This document shows, in pieces, positions 36,030 to 44,128 of a stretch of 64,000 nt of DNA. The notes under the pieces are model-generated. The model was not told where the DNA came from and ran no database searches. It saw nothing but the letters and a program-made list of their open reading frames with translations. The position numbers and the translations under genes are program-made. The stretch is from Myxococcus qinghaiensis. GTDB lineage: Bacteria; Myxococcota; Myxococcia; Myxococcales; Myxococcaceae. Where the stretch lies: assembly GCF_024198215.1 (NCBI RefSeq), contig NZ_JAKCFA010000012.1, forward strand, positions 248,001 to 312,000, read 5' to 3'. Position 1 is the first letter of the stretch, and every line of letters begins with the position of its first letter.

Positions 36030-36806
36030 TCAGCGGGTGGGCACCGGGTGCAATTGGACCAGCGGGGGCAGGCGGTCCGCGCGCTCCAGCAGGCGGGGCT
36101 TGGGACGCACCGCGACAGGCACCCGGGACTCGGTGAGCAGCTCCAAATCGAACACGTTGTCCCCGAAGGCGGCATACAGGGGCCGCTCGGTGCGCGCTCT
36201 CAGACACGTCACCTTCCCGGGGCCGTAGGGGATGGGGGCGATGACGTCCGGCAGCACCGTGCCGCCCGAGGACTGGGGGGTGCTGGCGATGACGTGCTCG
36301 GAGGGGATGCCCACCACGCGGGCCGCGGCCTCCACGACGGCGAGCGGCGAGGCGCTCACCACGTAACAGGGGATGTCCTGCTCGCGGGCCCAGTCCACCA
36401 CGCGGCGGACCTCCGGGTGGACGCGCTCGGCCACGCCGTGTGACTCCACCACGCCGCGAGCGAAGGCGCGCAGCTCCTCCACGCCCCAGCCGGCGAACAG
36501 CCACGTCGCCATCTCGCAGATGTCGTGCTCGGCGATGCGGCCGGCCTGGAAGGCGGTGAACAGCCGGCGGGCCAGCGTGCTGTTGCTGCCCTCCACCTCC
36601 AGGCCGTGCGAGGCGGCCACCCGCTCCATGCGGGGCCGGGCCTCGTCGCGCACGGCGTCGCGTCCCGTCACGGCCATGAACAGGTCGTCGCCGACGTCAC
36701 CGCTCCACAGCGTGCCGTCTCCGTCGAACGCCAGGAGGCCCCCCGGCGCGGCCTGCGCCTCGCGAGCGATGCGCTCCAGCGTCTGCTCCACGTGCTCCAT
36801 CTTCAT
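36030..36806 (-). CDS. HAD-family phosphatase (PSP-like)
   Basis: This 258-aa enzyme has HAD motif I as LLAFDGDGTLWSGDVGDD (nucleophile Asp in DGDGT), a motif II-like VVSASPLAVVEAAARVVG, and motif III/IV in IPYGPGKVTC and YAAFGDNVFDLELL. The pattern resembles the phosphoserine-phosphatase-like HAD subfamily. It would hydrolyse a phosphate monoester in the cytosol. It is divergent from the aminotransferase operon, about 145 bp apart, and could share its regulation, which makes a role in the same pathway plausible. The substrate is not known. Confidence 0.88.
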   Translation of the reverse strand: MKMEHVEQTLERIAREAQAAPGGLLAFDGDGTLWSGDVGDDLFMAVTGRDAVRDEARPRMERVAASHGLEVEGSNSTLARRLFTAFQAGRIAEHDICEMATWLFAGWGVEELRAFARGVVESHGVAERVHPEVRRVVDWAREQDIPCYVVSASPLAVVEAAARVVGIPSEHVIASTPQSSGGTVLPDVIAPIPYGPGKVTCLRARTERPLYAAFGDNVFDLELLTESRVPVAVRPKPRLLERADRLPPLVQLHPVPTR

Positions 36807-36905
36807 GGCGAGACATCCTGGCCGGATGGCTTCGCGCGGCCAACCCCCGATGATTCACCGAAGGAATTTTCGAAGCTCCGTTCACTCTCCAGCAGCACGG
36901 GGATT

Positions 36906-36931
36906 TGAAACGTCCAAGGGGGGACGTTTCA
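36906..36931. promoter_or_regulatory. Perfect 10-bp inverted repeat ahead of the aminotransferase operon
   Basis: TGAAACGTCC (36906-36915) and GGACGTTTCA (36922-36931) are perfect inverted arms with a 6-bp spacer. The repeat ends 19 bp before the TTG start at 36951, so it could be a repressor operator or a leader hairpin that overlaps the ribosome site region. Confidence 0.6.
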
Positions 36932-36950
36932 CGCCGTTGGGGGAACACGC

Positions 36951-38264
36951 TTGTCCAATCTCAACCTGAAGGTCCTCTCTGGGGAGGGGCCGGATGTACG
37001 AGAGGGTGCGTCCGAAGTCGCGTCAGCGGGGGCTCGCTCGTCCGGGGAGTTCGTGCGGGGGCGGGGCATCCGGTTGATCCGCGAGGATGGCACGGCCTTC
37101 CTCGACGCGGCCTCCGGCACCTTCAACGTCCCTCTGGGTTACGACCACCCGGAGGTGACGGACGCGGTGATGGAGCAGCTGCGGCGCATGGCGCACGCCA
37201 GCTCCTCGCTGATGGCGGGGCAGGCGAAGCAGGTGCTCTCGGAGCTGCTCGCGCATGCGCCCGCGCACCTGACGGCCGGGTGGATGCGAGACATCACCGG
37301 CTCCACCGCCAACGAGTGCGCGGTGCAGGTGGCGCAGAAGGCCACGGGGAAGACGGACATCCTCAGCCTCTTCCTCTCGCACCATGGACAGACGCAGTTC
37401 ACCACGGCGATTTCGGGCAATGCGTTTCGTCGCAAGGGCTTCCCGGAGTCGGTGTCACCGCACTCGGTGAAGGTGCCGGCGCCGTACTGCTACCGCTGCT
37501 TCTACAAGGCGAAGTACCCCGGCTGCGGGATGCTGTGCGTGGAGCGCATCAGCGACTTCGTCGAGTACGCGAGCAGCGGCTCGGTGGCGTGCATGCTGGT
37601 GGAGCCCGTGCTGGGCAACGGCGGCAACGTCGTGCCTCCGCCGGGTTACTTCCAGGCGCTCAACAAGCTGTGTGAGGAGAAGGGCATCCTCCTCATCGCG
37701 GACGAGGTGCAGACGGGCATGGGGCGCACCGGGCACCTGTTTGCCTCGGAGGCGCTCGGCTTCAAGCCCAACATCGTCACGCTGGCCAAGGGCCTGGGCG
37801 GCATCGGCATCCCCGTGGCGGCGGTGTTGTTCGAAGGCGCGCTGGATGTGATGGAGAGCCACGAGCACTCCTTCACCTCGGGGTGCAACCCGCTGGCGCT
37901 CACCGCGGCGTCCGCGACGCTGAAGGCGATGACGTCCGGCCACCTGCTGGCCACCGTGCGACGCAACGGAATCGTGTTGGGAGAGCTGCTGAACCAGCTC
38001 GCCACGAAGTTCCCGTGTATCGGTGACGTGCGGGGCCTTGGATACATGTGGGGCCTGGAGATTGTGCGTCCGGATGGCTCGCCCGACGTGGAGAAGACGC
38101 TGGCGCTCATCCGTGTCGCGGGGGAGCGGCACCAGCTGGTGCTGCGGGGCTCCCGCTACAGCTTCGGCAACGTGGTGAAGGTGCGGCCTCCGCTCATCGC
38201 GACGCAGGACGACCTGGAAGAAATCGTCGCGCGGCTGTCTCGCGCACTCGCGGACGTGGGCTGA
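36951..38264 (+). CDS. Class III aminotransferase
   Basis: This 437-aa PLP-dependent enzyme has the class III fold: NVPLGYDHPEVTDAVMEQL, MRDITGSTANECAVQVAQKATG, LLIADEVQTGMGRTGHLFA (Asp for the pyridine N), NIVTLAKGLGGIGIPVAAV (PLP lysine in AKG), SFTSGCNPLALTAASATL. A Cys-bearing insertion (YCYRCFYKAKYPGCGMLC) is a common feature of one branch of this family. The start is TTG at 36951; GGGGGA ten bases upstream supports it. The gene heads an operon of six small-molecule genes, with a palindrome just upstream. It likely transfers an amino group to a keto/aldehyde intermediate made by the neighbours. Confidence 0.9.
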   Translation: MSNLNLKVLSGEGPDVREGASEVASAGARSSGEFVRGRGIRLIREDGTAFLDAASGTFNVPLGYDHPEVTDAVMEQLRRMAHASSSLMAGQAKQVLSELLAHAPAHLTAGWMRDITGSTANECAVQVAQKATGKTDILSLFLSHHGQTQFTTAISGNAFRRKGFPESVSPHSVKVPAPYCYRCFYKAKYPGCGMLCVERISDFVEYASSGSVACMLVEPVLGNGGNVVPPPGYFQALNKLCEEKGILLIADEVQTGMGRTGHLFASEALGFKPNIVTLAKGLGGIGIPVAAVLFEGALDVMESHEHSFTSGCNPLALTAASATLKAMTSGHLLATVRRNGIVLGELLNQLATKFPCIGDVRGLGYMWGLEIVRPDGSPDVEKTLALIRVAGERHQLVLRGSRYSFGNVVKVRPPLIATQDDLEEIVARLSRALADVG

Positions 38265-38287
38265 GTCGGGGACTCGAGGGGGAGCAC

Positions 38288-39325
38288 ATGAGGGCAGTGG
38301 TGTACACGACAGCCTGGGAGCTGGAGCTGCGCGAGCGCGCCGAGCCGTCCGCGCCCGTGCACGACGAGGTGCTGGTGCGCGTTCGCGCCACCGGCATCTG
38401 CGGCACGGACCTGGGCATCATCGGCGGTGAGTACGCGGCGAAGCCCGGAGTGGTGCTGGGCCACGAGTCCTCGGGCGAAGTCGTCGCCGTGGGACCCGCC
38501 GTGCGGCACGTCCAGGTGGGGGACCGCGTCGTCATCGACCCGACCTTCTTCTGTGGCCAGTGCCGGCTGTGCCGCACCGGGCGGCAGAACCACTGTCAGC
38601 GCAAGGGCGAGACGGAGACGGGCGTCAGCGCCGACGGCACCATGGCGCCGCTGCACAAGACGACGGAGCGCTTCCTCTACACGCTGCCCGCGCATGTGAA
38701 CTTCGAGGAGGCGAGCCTCACCGAGCCCCTGAGCTGCGCCGTCACGGGCGCGAACCAGCTCCGGCTGCGTCCCTCGCTGCGTACGGTGGTGCTCGGCGGT
38801 GGGCCCATGGGGGTGTTGTACGCGTGGGTGCTGGCGGGCCTGGGGTTGACGGGGACGCTGGTGGAGCGCTCCGCCGCGCGGCGGGAGCTGTGTCGCGAAG
38901 TCGTGGACCGGCGCTGGACGGTGGCCGAGTCCCTGGACGAGGTCTGCGCGCGCCACGCCTCGGAGGCGACGCCGCTGGACGTGGTGGTGGACACCACGGG
39001 GCGGCTGGCCGGTGAGGCGCTGACGAAGCTGTCGCGCGGCGGGCAGCTGTTGCTGGTGGGACTCAAGCGTCACGAGGTGGCGCTGGACGTGGGGGCCATC
39101 GCGGACCGCAGCTTGTCCGTGCAGGGCTCCATCGACTCGCTGGACAGCAGCTTCGCCACCGCGCTGCACCTCATCAGCTCGGGCGTGGTGCCCGCGCGCC
39201 GGCTCGTTTCGCACCGGCTGCCGCTGGCGTCGTTCCGCGAGGGACTGGCGCTGGTGGGCTGCGACGTGGGGGCCCGACGTCAGGGCGCTCCCGCGGCCGC
39301 GCTGAAGGTCGTCCTCCAACCCTGA
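38288..39325 (+). CDS. Zinc-dependent medium-chain dehydrogenase
   Basis: This 345-aa MDR enzyme starts at ATG 38288, 23 bp after the aminotransferase. Motifs: ATGICGTDLGIIGGEY (catalytic zinc Cys), VLGHESSGEVVAVG, structural zinc Cys cluster CGQCRLCRTGRQNHC, and the NAD(P)-binding region RTVVLGGGPMGVLYAWVL. It would oxidise an alcohol to a ketone/aldehyde, the kind of product the neighbouring aminotransferase uses. It resembles sorbitol/threonine-type dehydrogenases; the substrate is not clear. Confidence 0.9.
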   Translation: MRAVVYTTAWELELRERAEPSAPVHDEVLVRVRATGICGTDLGIIGGEYAAKPGVVLGHESSGEVVAVGPAVRHVQVGDRVVIDPTFFCGQCRLCRTGRQNHCQRKGETETGVSADGTMAPLHKTTERFLYTLPAHVNFEEASLTEPLSCAVTGANQLRLRPSLRTVVLGGGPMGVLYAWVLAGLGLTGTLVERSAARRELCREVVDRRWTVAESLDEVCARHASEATPLDVVVDTTGRLAGEALTKLSRGGQLLLVGLKRHEVALDVGAIADRSLSVQGSIDSLDSSFATALHLISSGVVPARRLVSHRLPLASFREGLALVGCDVGARRQGAPAAALKVVLQP

Positions 39326-39346
39326 AGTCCGAGCGAGGCACTCACG

Positions 39347-39991
39347 ATGATTCATGGACTGCTGATTGAAGGCACGGACTACGCGGGCAAGACGACGGTG
39401 TGCAAGCTGTTGGGCGCGCGCCTGACGGCGGCGGGGCTGCCGGCGCGGCTGGGCCATTGCTACGTGTTCGACATGCCCATCCTCGACCACTTCCTGGCCG
39501 AGGCGAAGCGCACGCCGGACCTGCTCCAGATTGACTGGTTCTACTCGGCGAACATCCTGTTGGACCTGGCGCGCTGTCATCGAGGGTTGCCGTCGGGCTT
39601 CCTCGTCCAGGACAGACATTGGCTCAGCCAGGTGGGGCGCAACCGCTTCTTCCATCCGGACGTCGCGGGGCTGCCCAGCCAGCTCATCTGGGATGAGCAC
39701 CTGCCGTTCGCGTTCAACTACTACCTGACGTCCACGCCGAAGGCGAAGCGGGAGCGCGCGCTGCTGCGTCCCTCCAAGTCGGTGCGGGACACGTACCTGC
39801 GCGACAACCCGGAGCGACACCAGGCCTACGACGAGTTCCTCGTGTCGCTGCTGCCCGCGGAGGAGCGCTGGACGGTGGTGGACACCAGCGAGCTGCGGCC
39901 GGAGCAGGTGGCCGAGCGCATCGCCACGGACGTGCTGCGTCGACTGCATGCGGAGGCCCCGGCGCAGGTGCGGCCGGCGGTGGCTCTCTAG
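39347..39991 (+). CDS. Thymidylate-kinase-like P-loop kinase
   Basis: This 214-aa nucleotide-kinase-fold protein has the P-loop LLIEGTDYAGKTTVCKLL, as in Tmk but with TDY in place of the usual GPD/LDG. A central motif FLVQDRHWLSQVGRN replaces the DR(Y/F)xxS signature, and a C-terminal helix follows. Its real substrate could be a nucleotide or another small molecule. It is the third gene of the operon, 21 bp after the dehydrogenase, and ends overlapping the next gene's frame by one base. Confidence 0.75.
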   Translation: MIHGLLIEGTDYAGKTTVCKLLGARLTAAGLPARLGHCYVFDMPILDHFLAEAKRTPDLLQIDWFYSANILLDLARCHRGLPSGFLVQDRHWLSQVGRNRFFHPDVAGLPSQLIWDEHLPFAFNYYLTSTPKAKRERALLRPSKSVRDTYLRDNPERHQAYDEFLVSLLPAEERWTVVDTSELRPEQVAERIATDVLRRLHAEAPAQVRPAVAL

Positions 39992-40056
39992 TGAGCGCGG
40001 CGGGCGGCAGGCGGAGCAGCGGGAAGGGGGAGGCCATGCAGGCACGGGAGGGCGCC

Positions 40057-40974
40057 ATGGAAGTGCTCGTCATCGGAAACAACACGGTGGACATCGTCTT
40101 CTCCACGCGCGAGGCGCTGGTGACGGACGGCAAGGTGCAGGCGGACGGGCTGCGCTTCTTCGGAGGCGGGCAGGGGGCCAATGTCGCGGCGATGCTGGGC
40201 TCGCTGGGCGTGCGCACGCGCTACTTCGGCGTCTTCGGCGGTGGGGACTTCGGACGGCTGGCGCGAGGCTCGCTGGTGGAGTCCGGCGTGGTGGTGGAGG
40301 GAAGCCTCACGGTGGCGGACTGTCCGCAGCACTCGGCGGCCATCGTCGTGGACACCACGCACGGCACTCGCTCGCTCGTCATGCACAAGGACGCGCGGCT
40401 GCGCATGGATGGCATTCCGGCCGAGGCCGCGCCGCTGGAGCAGTGCGGCCTGGTGTACCTGGACGGGCACGAGCCCGCCTTCTCACTGGCGCTGGCGAAG
40501 CGCGCGCGCGCCCTGGGGCTGCCGGTGCTGGCGGACGCGGAGGTGGCCGAGGAGGCACGGCCGCTGTTGCCGTACCTCACCAGCCTGGTGGCGCCGGGCA
40601 AGGTGCTGCGCGAGTTGACGGGGGAGCGCGAGCTGTCCGCCGCCGCGCGGACGCTGCTGGCCGGAGGGCTGCGCGTGGTGGTGGGCACGCTGGGCGCAGA
40701 GGGCTGCGAGGGGTGGACGGCGCAGGGCGAGCACCACCGAGTCCCAGCGGAGCGCTGCGAGGTGGTGGACACCACGGGCGCGGGGGATGCGTTCCACGCG
40801 GGCTACATCGCGGCGGTGCAGGCGGGGCACGGCTTCGGCGAGGCGCTGCGCTTCGCGACGCAGGTGGCGGCGGTGAAGTGCGGAGTCCCGGGGCCTCGCG
40901 CGGGCGCGGACCGGCTGGCGCTGCTGGGAGTGGGACTGGGCACGAGCGGGGGCGAGTCTGTGTCGCTGCTGTAG
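40057..40974 (+). CDS. PfkB-family carbohydrate kinase
   Basis: This protein has 305 aa from ATG 40057 (GGGAGG 5-6 bases upstream); 40036 (also with a GGAGG) and GTG 39991 are alternatives. PfkB features are visible: MEVLVIGNNTVDIV, FFGGGQGANVAAMLGSLG, and the C-terminal signature CEVVDTTGAGDAFHAGYIA with the catalytic Asp in GAGD. The kinase would phosphorylate a sugar or sugar-like alcohol or a nucleoside in the cytosol. It is fourth in the operon, following the P-loop kinase. The substrate is unknown. Confidence 0.9.
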   Translation: MEVLVIGNNTVDIVFSTREALVTDGKVQADGLRFFGGGQGANVAAMLGSLGVRTRYFGVFGGGDFGRLARGSLVESGVVVEGSLTVADCPQHSAAIVVDTTHGTRSLVMHKDARLRMDGIPAEAAPLEQCGLVYLDGHEPAFSLALAKRARALGLPVLADAEVAEEARPLLPYLTSLVAPGKVLRELTGERELSAAARTLLAGGLRVVVGTLGAEGCEGWTAQGEHHRVPAERCEVVDTTGAGDAFHAGYIAAVQAGHGFGEALRFATQVAAVKCGVPGPRAGADRLALLGVGLGTSGGESVSLL

Positions 40975-41002
40975 CGGCGATGGGGACACGGGGGACCGAG
41001 CC

Positions 41003-41878
41003 ATGAAGGTCATCGTCACGGGGGCCAGCGGATTTCTGGGGCGCAGGGTGATGCGCGCGCTGCGGATGGAGGGAGTCCAGGCCCAGGGCACCTGGAGCGC
41101 GACGCCGCGCCAGGGGCTGATGCGCCTGGACATCACCGATGCGCGTGCCGTGGACACCGCGTTCGCGGAGGGCCGCTTCGACGTGTGCATCCACGCGGCG
41201 GCGCGCTGCAATCTGGACGACTGCGAGCGTCACCGGTCCGCCGCGACGAACATCAACGTGGGAGGCACGGGCAACGTGGTGGAGGCGTGCCGACGCACGC
41301 GCACGCGGCTGCTCTACGTGTCCACCGACCATGTCTTCGACGGCGCGCCCGCGCGCACGTACGTGGAGACGGACGAGCCGCGGCCGCTTCAGCACTACGG
41401 CGTCACCAAGCGCGAGGGGGAGTTGCTGGCGCTGACGTTGGAGGACGCGTTGGTGCTGCGCGTGCCGCTGCTCTACGGCCTCACGGGGCCGGACGAGAAG
41501 GCGACCTTCGTCACGTCCACGCTGGAGCAGCTGGCCACGGGACAGCCCGTGTACGTGGATGGCGAGCAGGTGCGCTACCCGGTGCTGGTGGACGAGGTGG
41601 CGGGCCTGCTGTCGCGGCTGGCCGGGGGCGGAGTGCGGGGCGTGCTGCACTTCAGTGGAGGTGAGGCCACCACGAAGTACTCGTGGGCGCGGCGGCTGGC
41701 CCATGCCTTCAACCTGGACGTGTCGCTGGTGCGCACGCGCAAGGAGTCGTCGCTCGCGGTGCGTCCCCGGGACAACCGGCTGGAGTCCACGAGGCTGTCG
41801 GCGTTGGGCCTGAAGGCGCCCTTCTCCCTCTCGGAGGGACTGGATGTCCTCCGGCATCAGCGGGAGGCGGGCGTATGA
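41003..41878 (+). CDS. RmlD/MAT2B-like NAD(P)-dependent reductase
   Basis: This 291-aa short-chain dehydrogenase of the extended type starts with MKVIVTGASGFLGRRVMRAL (NAD(P) glycine motif TGxxGxxG). Other motifs are DVCIHAAARCNLDDCE, LLYVSTDHVFDG and the catalytic YGVTKREGE (Tyr-x3-Lys). The layout matches dTDP-4-dehydrorhamnose reductase-like proteins. It would reduce a keto group on a sugar-like or nucleotide-linked intermediate. It is fifth in the operon; its stop overlaps the next start (ATGA at 41875-41878). Confidence 0.88.
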   Translation: MKVIVTGASGFLGRRVMRALRMEGVQAQGTWSATPRQGLMRLDITDARAVDTAFAEGRFDVCIHAAARCNLDDCERHRSAATNINVGGTGNVVEACRRTRTRLLYVSTDHVFDGAPARTYVETDEPRPLQHYGVTKREGELLALTLEDALVLRVPLLYGLTGPDEKATFVTSTLEQLATGQPVYVDGEQVRYPVLVDEVAGLLSRLAGGGVRGVLHFSGGEATTKYSWARRLAHAFNLDVSLVRTRKESSLAVRPRDNRLESTRLSALGLKAPFSLSEGLDVLRHQREAGV

Positions 41879-42927
41879 GCACCGCGCGAGCCGAGGGTGA
41901 CTGGCGCGGAGTGATGCGCGACGTGCGCGTGTCGGGGAGCCGCGTCACCAAGCGGGCCACTCATGGGCGAGACAAGCTGTTGCGAGAAGTGGCGTGGCTG
42001 AAGGCGCTGCCTCCGCGCGCGGCGGAGCGCTTTCCTCGGGTGCTGGAGGTGCGCACCGGCGCGGACTGGGCCGAGTACGACATGGACTTCTGTCCGTGGC
42101 CTGAGCTGTCGCGCGTGCTGGTGGACGGCACGCTGACGGTGGGCGAGGCCGTGGGGGGTACGCGGAGCATCGTCTCCTTCGCCTTCGACGTGCTCTATGC
42201 GGACCACCACCGTCCCGCGCCCGAGGGCTTCTTCCACGCCAGCTATGTGGACAAGTTCTGGAGAAGGGCCAGCGCGGGCCGGGGCCTGTCGGCGCGCTTC
42301 GACCGGCTGTGCGCGGCGGGGAGCCTGGAAATCAACGGCCGGCTTCACCGGAGCGCGGCCGAGCTGGTGCGCGCGCTGGAGCGGGACCCGGAGCTGCTCG
42401 CGCGCCTGAACCCGCCTCGGGTGGGCCGGTTCCACGGCGACTTCAAGTTCGACAACGTCCTCTTGGAGCCGGCCACGGGTCGCTTCCTGCTGTTGGACCC
42501 GCGGGGTTCGACTGTCACGGGGGATGCGGACAGCGACTACCTGGAGGACCTGGCCAAGCTGCGCACCTGCACGAGCGGCCTCTACGATTTGGTGCGCGCG
42601 GGCGCGGCTCGGGTGACCGAAGGCATCGACGGCCTGTCCTGGGAGTGGGCCTTGTGGGCGCGGCCCGCGCTGGAGCGGTTCGCCGCGCTGGATGCATGGC
42701 TGGGCGAGGAGCTGCCCGCGCGGGCGCTGGCTCGAGGTGACACCGACTGGCGCGTGCGGTGGGACTTCGTCACGCCGTTGCTGCTCCTGGCCAACGCGCC
42801 GTTCCAACTGGCGCCGGTGAATCCGCGCACGGAGGACATCGCCCTGGTGCTGCATGCCACGGGCGTGCGGCTGCTGGCGGAGGCGCTGGAGCGTCACGGC
42901 ACGCGGAGCGCGGAGGCGAGGCCATGA
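41875..42927 (+). CDS. APH-like small-molecule phosphotransferase
   Basis: This protein has 350 aa from ATG 41875, translationally coupled to the reductase. It has the aminoglycoside/choline kinase core: RFHGDFKFDNVLLEPATGRF (the HGDxxxxN catalytic loop) and LLLDPRGS (metal-binding DPR). An N-terminal lobe with RVTKRATHGRDKLLREVAWL carries the likely ATP lysine. Similar phosphotransferases occur in capsule and sugar clusters. It would add a phosphate to a small alcohol or sugar. It is the last gene of the six-gene operon; its stop lies inside a 45-bp tandem repeat that also holds the end of the opposing PdxJ-like gene. Confidence 0.8.
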   Translation: MSTARAEGDWRGVMRDVRVSGSRVTKRATHGRDKLLREVAWLKALPPRAAERFPRVLEVRTGADWAEYDMDFCPWPELSRVLVDGTLTVGEAVGGTRSIVSFAFDVLYADHHRPAPEGFFHASYVDKFWRRASAGRGLSARFDRLCAAGSLEINGRLHRSAAELVRALERDPELLARLNPPRVGRFHGDFKFDNVLLEPATGRFLLLDPRGSTVTGDADSDYLEDLAKLRTCTSGLYDLVRAGAARVTEGIDGLSWEWALWARPALERFAALDAWLGEELPARALARGDTDWRVRWDFVTPLLLLANAPFQLAPVNPRTEDIALVLHATGVRLLAEALERHGTRSAEARP

Positions 42928-43013
42928 CGCGCGCTACGAGAAAGCGCTCAGCCCTCCGAGGCCGCTTCATGACGCGCGCCGCGAACAGCGCGTCAGTCCT
43001 CCGAGGCGGCGTG
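42924..43013. repeat. 45-bp imperfect tandem repeat at a convergent gene junction
   Basis: Units at 42924-42968 and 42969-43013 match at about 32 of 45 positions, both starting ATGACGCGCGC. The second contains the stop and last codons of the PdxJ-like gene on the minus strand (HAASED, stop at 42993-42995). The first carries a near copy of that gene end, with its own TCA stop in the same place. This looks like a small duplication of a gene tail. Confidence 0.6.
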
Positions 43014-43745
43014 GAGGAAGCCGGGCAACACCGCGCGCAGGCCCGCGATGACGGCGGCGGCCACGAAAGCATGGCCCACGGAGACGAGCGTGGGGCGCAC
43101 CGCGCGAATCAGTGGGGGCAGGTGACGCTTGTCCAGGTCATGCGCGGCATTGACGTCCAGGCCGAGCTCGCGAGCCCGGTCCGCCGCTCGCGCGAGTGCC
43201 TCCAGCGCGCGCTCCTGCGCGGGCGTGCCGAAGCCCTCCACATAGTCGCGGCAGTTCAGCTCGACGGCGGCGACGCCAGCGCGGGCGACCAGGTCCACGG
43301 CCTCCGGCTCCGGGTCCACGAACACGGAGAGGCGCGTGCGTCCGCTCAGCGTTCTTGCCCAGTGCGCGAGCCGGGACTGGTCATCCTCGGCGCGCCAGCC
43401 GCGCTGCGTGGTGAGGTGCTGGGCCTCGAAGGGCGTCACCACCCAGCAGCCGACGCCGGAGGTGCGCTCCAGCAGCGCGCCGAGGTCCTCGCGCAGGTCT
43501 CCGCCGACATGCAGCGTGGCGTGGCCCTCGCGCACGGGCTCCAGCGCGGCGAGCGCGGTGACGTCGTGGGGCTTCACGTGCCGGTGGTCGGACCACTGGT
43601 GGACCATCAGCGCGCGGCAGCCGCCTTCGATGAGCGTGCGCGCGGCCTCCGTCAAATCCGGCACGGCGCCGCCGCGCGACGAGCGCAGCAGGGCGACCTT
43701 GTTGAGTCCCACGCGCAGCAGGGGTGTCGGCACAGCGGCACGCAT
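42993..43745 (-). CDS. Divergent PdxJ (pyridoxine 5'-phosphate synthase) homologue
   Basis: This protein has 250 aa from ATG 43745; the longer frame adds 51 unlikely residues. The N terminus LRVGLNKVALLRSSRGG and VHQWSDHRHVKPHDVTAL clearly follow PdxJ (which reads HVATLRNARG and HLREDRRHI in E. coli), and VELNCRDYVEGF and VNAAHDLDKRH follow IEIHTGCYA and VHAGHGL. Several conserved PdxJ positions are changed: the HxR of HLRED reads HxW, HTG of the phosphate loop reads NCR, AGHGL reads AAHDL, and the E. coli glutamate region NLEMA reads LHVGG. A different reaction is likely. It opposes the operon before it and is divergent from the peptide cluster. Confidence 0.82.
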   Translation of the reverse strand: MRAAVPTPLLRVGLNKVALLRSSRGGAVPDLTEAARTLIEGGCRALMVHQWSDHRHVKPHDVTALAALEPVREGHATLHVGGDLREDLGALLERTSGVGCWVVTPFEAQHLTTQRGWRAEDDQSRLAHWARTLSGRTRLSVFVDPEPEAVDLVARAGVAAVELNCRDYVEGFGTPAQERALEALARAADRARELGLDVNAAHDLDKRHLPPLIRAVRPTLVSVGHAFVAAAVIAGLRAVLPGFLHAASED

Positions 43746-43798
43746 CGACGGACCTCCCAAGTCCAGGTGGCCATCCTCGCATGGCCGCCGGGTCGCGA

Positions 43799-43811
43799 CA
43801 CGCGCCGCGTG
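43799..43811. promoter_or_regulatory. Short palindrome in the divergent promoter region
   Basis: CACGCGCCGCGTG is symmetrical about one central base. It lies between the PdxJ-like gene and the peptide precursor gene. It is a weak operator candidate given the high GC. Confidence 0.2.
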
Positions 43812-43909
43812 GCGTGAGCGCTCCCTCCCGAGTTCAGCGGCCCTCCAGTGGCCGCGCCAGGTGCAGCACGCAGCAAGCAGTGAACGAAGACCCATCAAGG
43901 AGCAACACC

Positions 43910-44089
43910 ATGAACAAGCCCCGTAGCGTTGCCATCAAGCTGTCCGCCGACACCATGAAGTGCGTCGTCGGTGGTTCCATCTCCACCATCCCCGGCCCGG
44001 TCATCACGCAGCCGCTGCCCACCCTGCCCGGTCCCATCGTCACGGGCCCCATCATCGTGGGCCCGGGCCGCGTCTTCCCGGTGCTGTGA
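43910..44089 (+). CDS. RiPP precursor peptide with double-glycine leader
   Basis: This is a 59-aa peptide with an excellent ribosome site (AAGGAG, 7 bases before ATG). Residues 1-22 form a double-glycine leader: LSADTMKCVVGG has the LS-x2-(E/D)-(L/M)-x2-V-x-GG pattern cut by C39 peptidases. Cleavage after Gly22 would release a 37-residue core with no Cys, Asp, Glu, Lys or His. The core holds 9 Pro, 6 Gly, many Ile/Val and six Ser/Thr, with a repeated (I/L)PGP(I/V)(I/V)T motif (IPGPVITQPLPT, LPGPIVTGPIIV). A C39 ABC exporter is encoded downstream. It resembles no known lanthipeptide, thiopeptide or lasso core. Its activity is unknown. Confidence 0.8.
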   Translation: MNKPRSVAIKLSADTMKCVVGGSISTIPGPVITQPLPTLPGPIVTGPIIVGPGRVFPVL

Positions 44090-44128
44090 TTCTCGAGTGA
44101 AGGCTGACCGCGTGAGCCGTTGAGGTTC

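Noticed and set aside
42924..43817. Plus-strand frame opening in the ATGA overlap at the end of the phosphotransferase gene
   Set aside because: It runs fully antisense to the PdxJ-like gene and its protein has no recognisable domain; the repeat explains its first 30 codons.
44090..44128. Second precursor peptide after the first
   Set aside because: The 39 bp before the nucleotidyltransferase start are too short and contain no leader-like frame.
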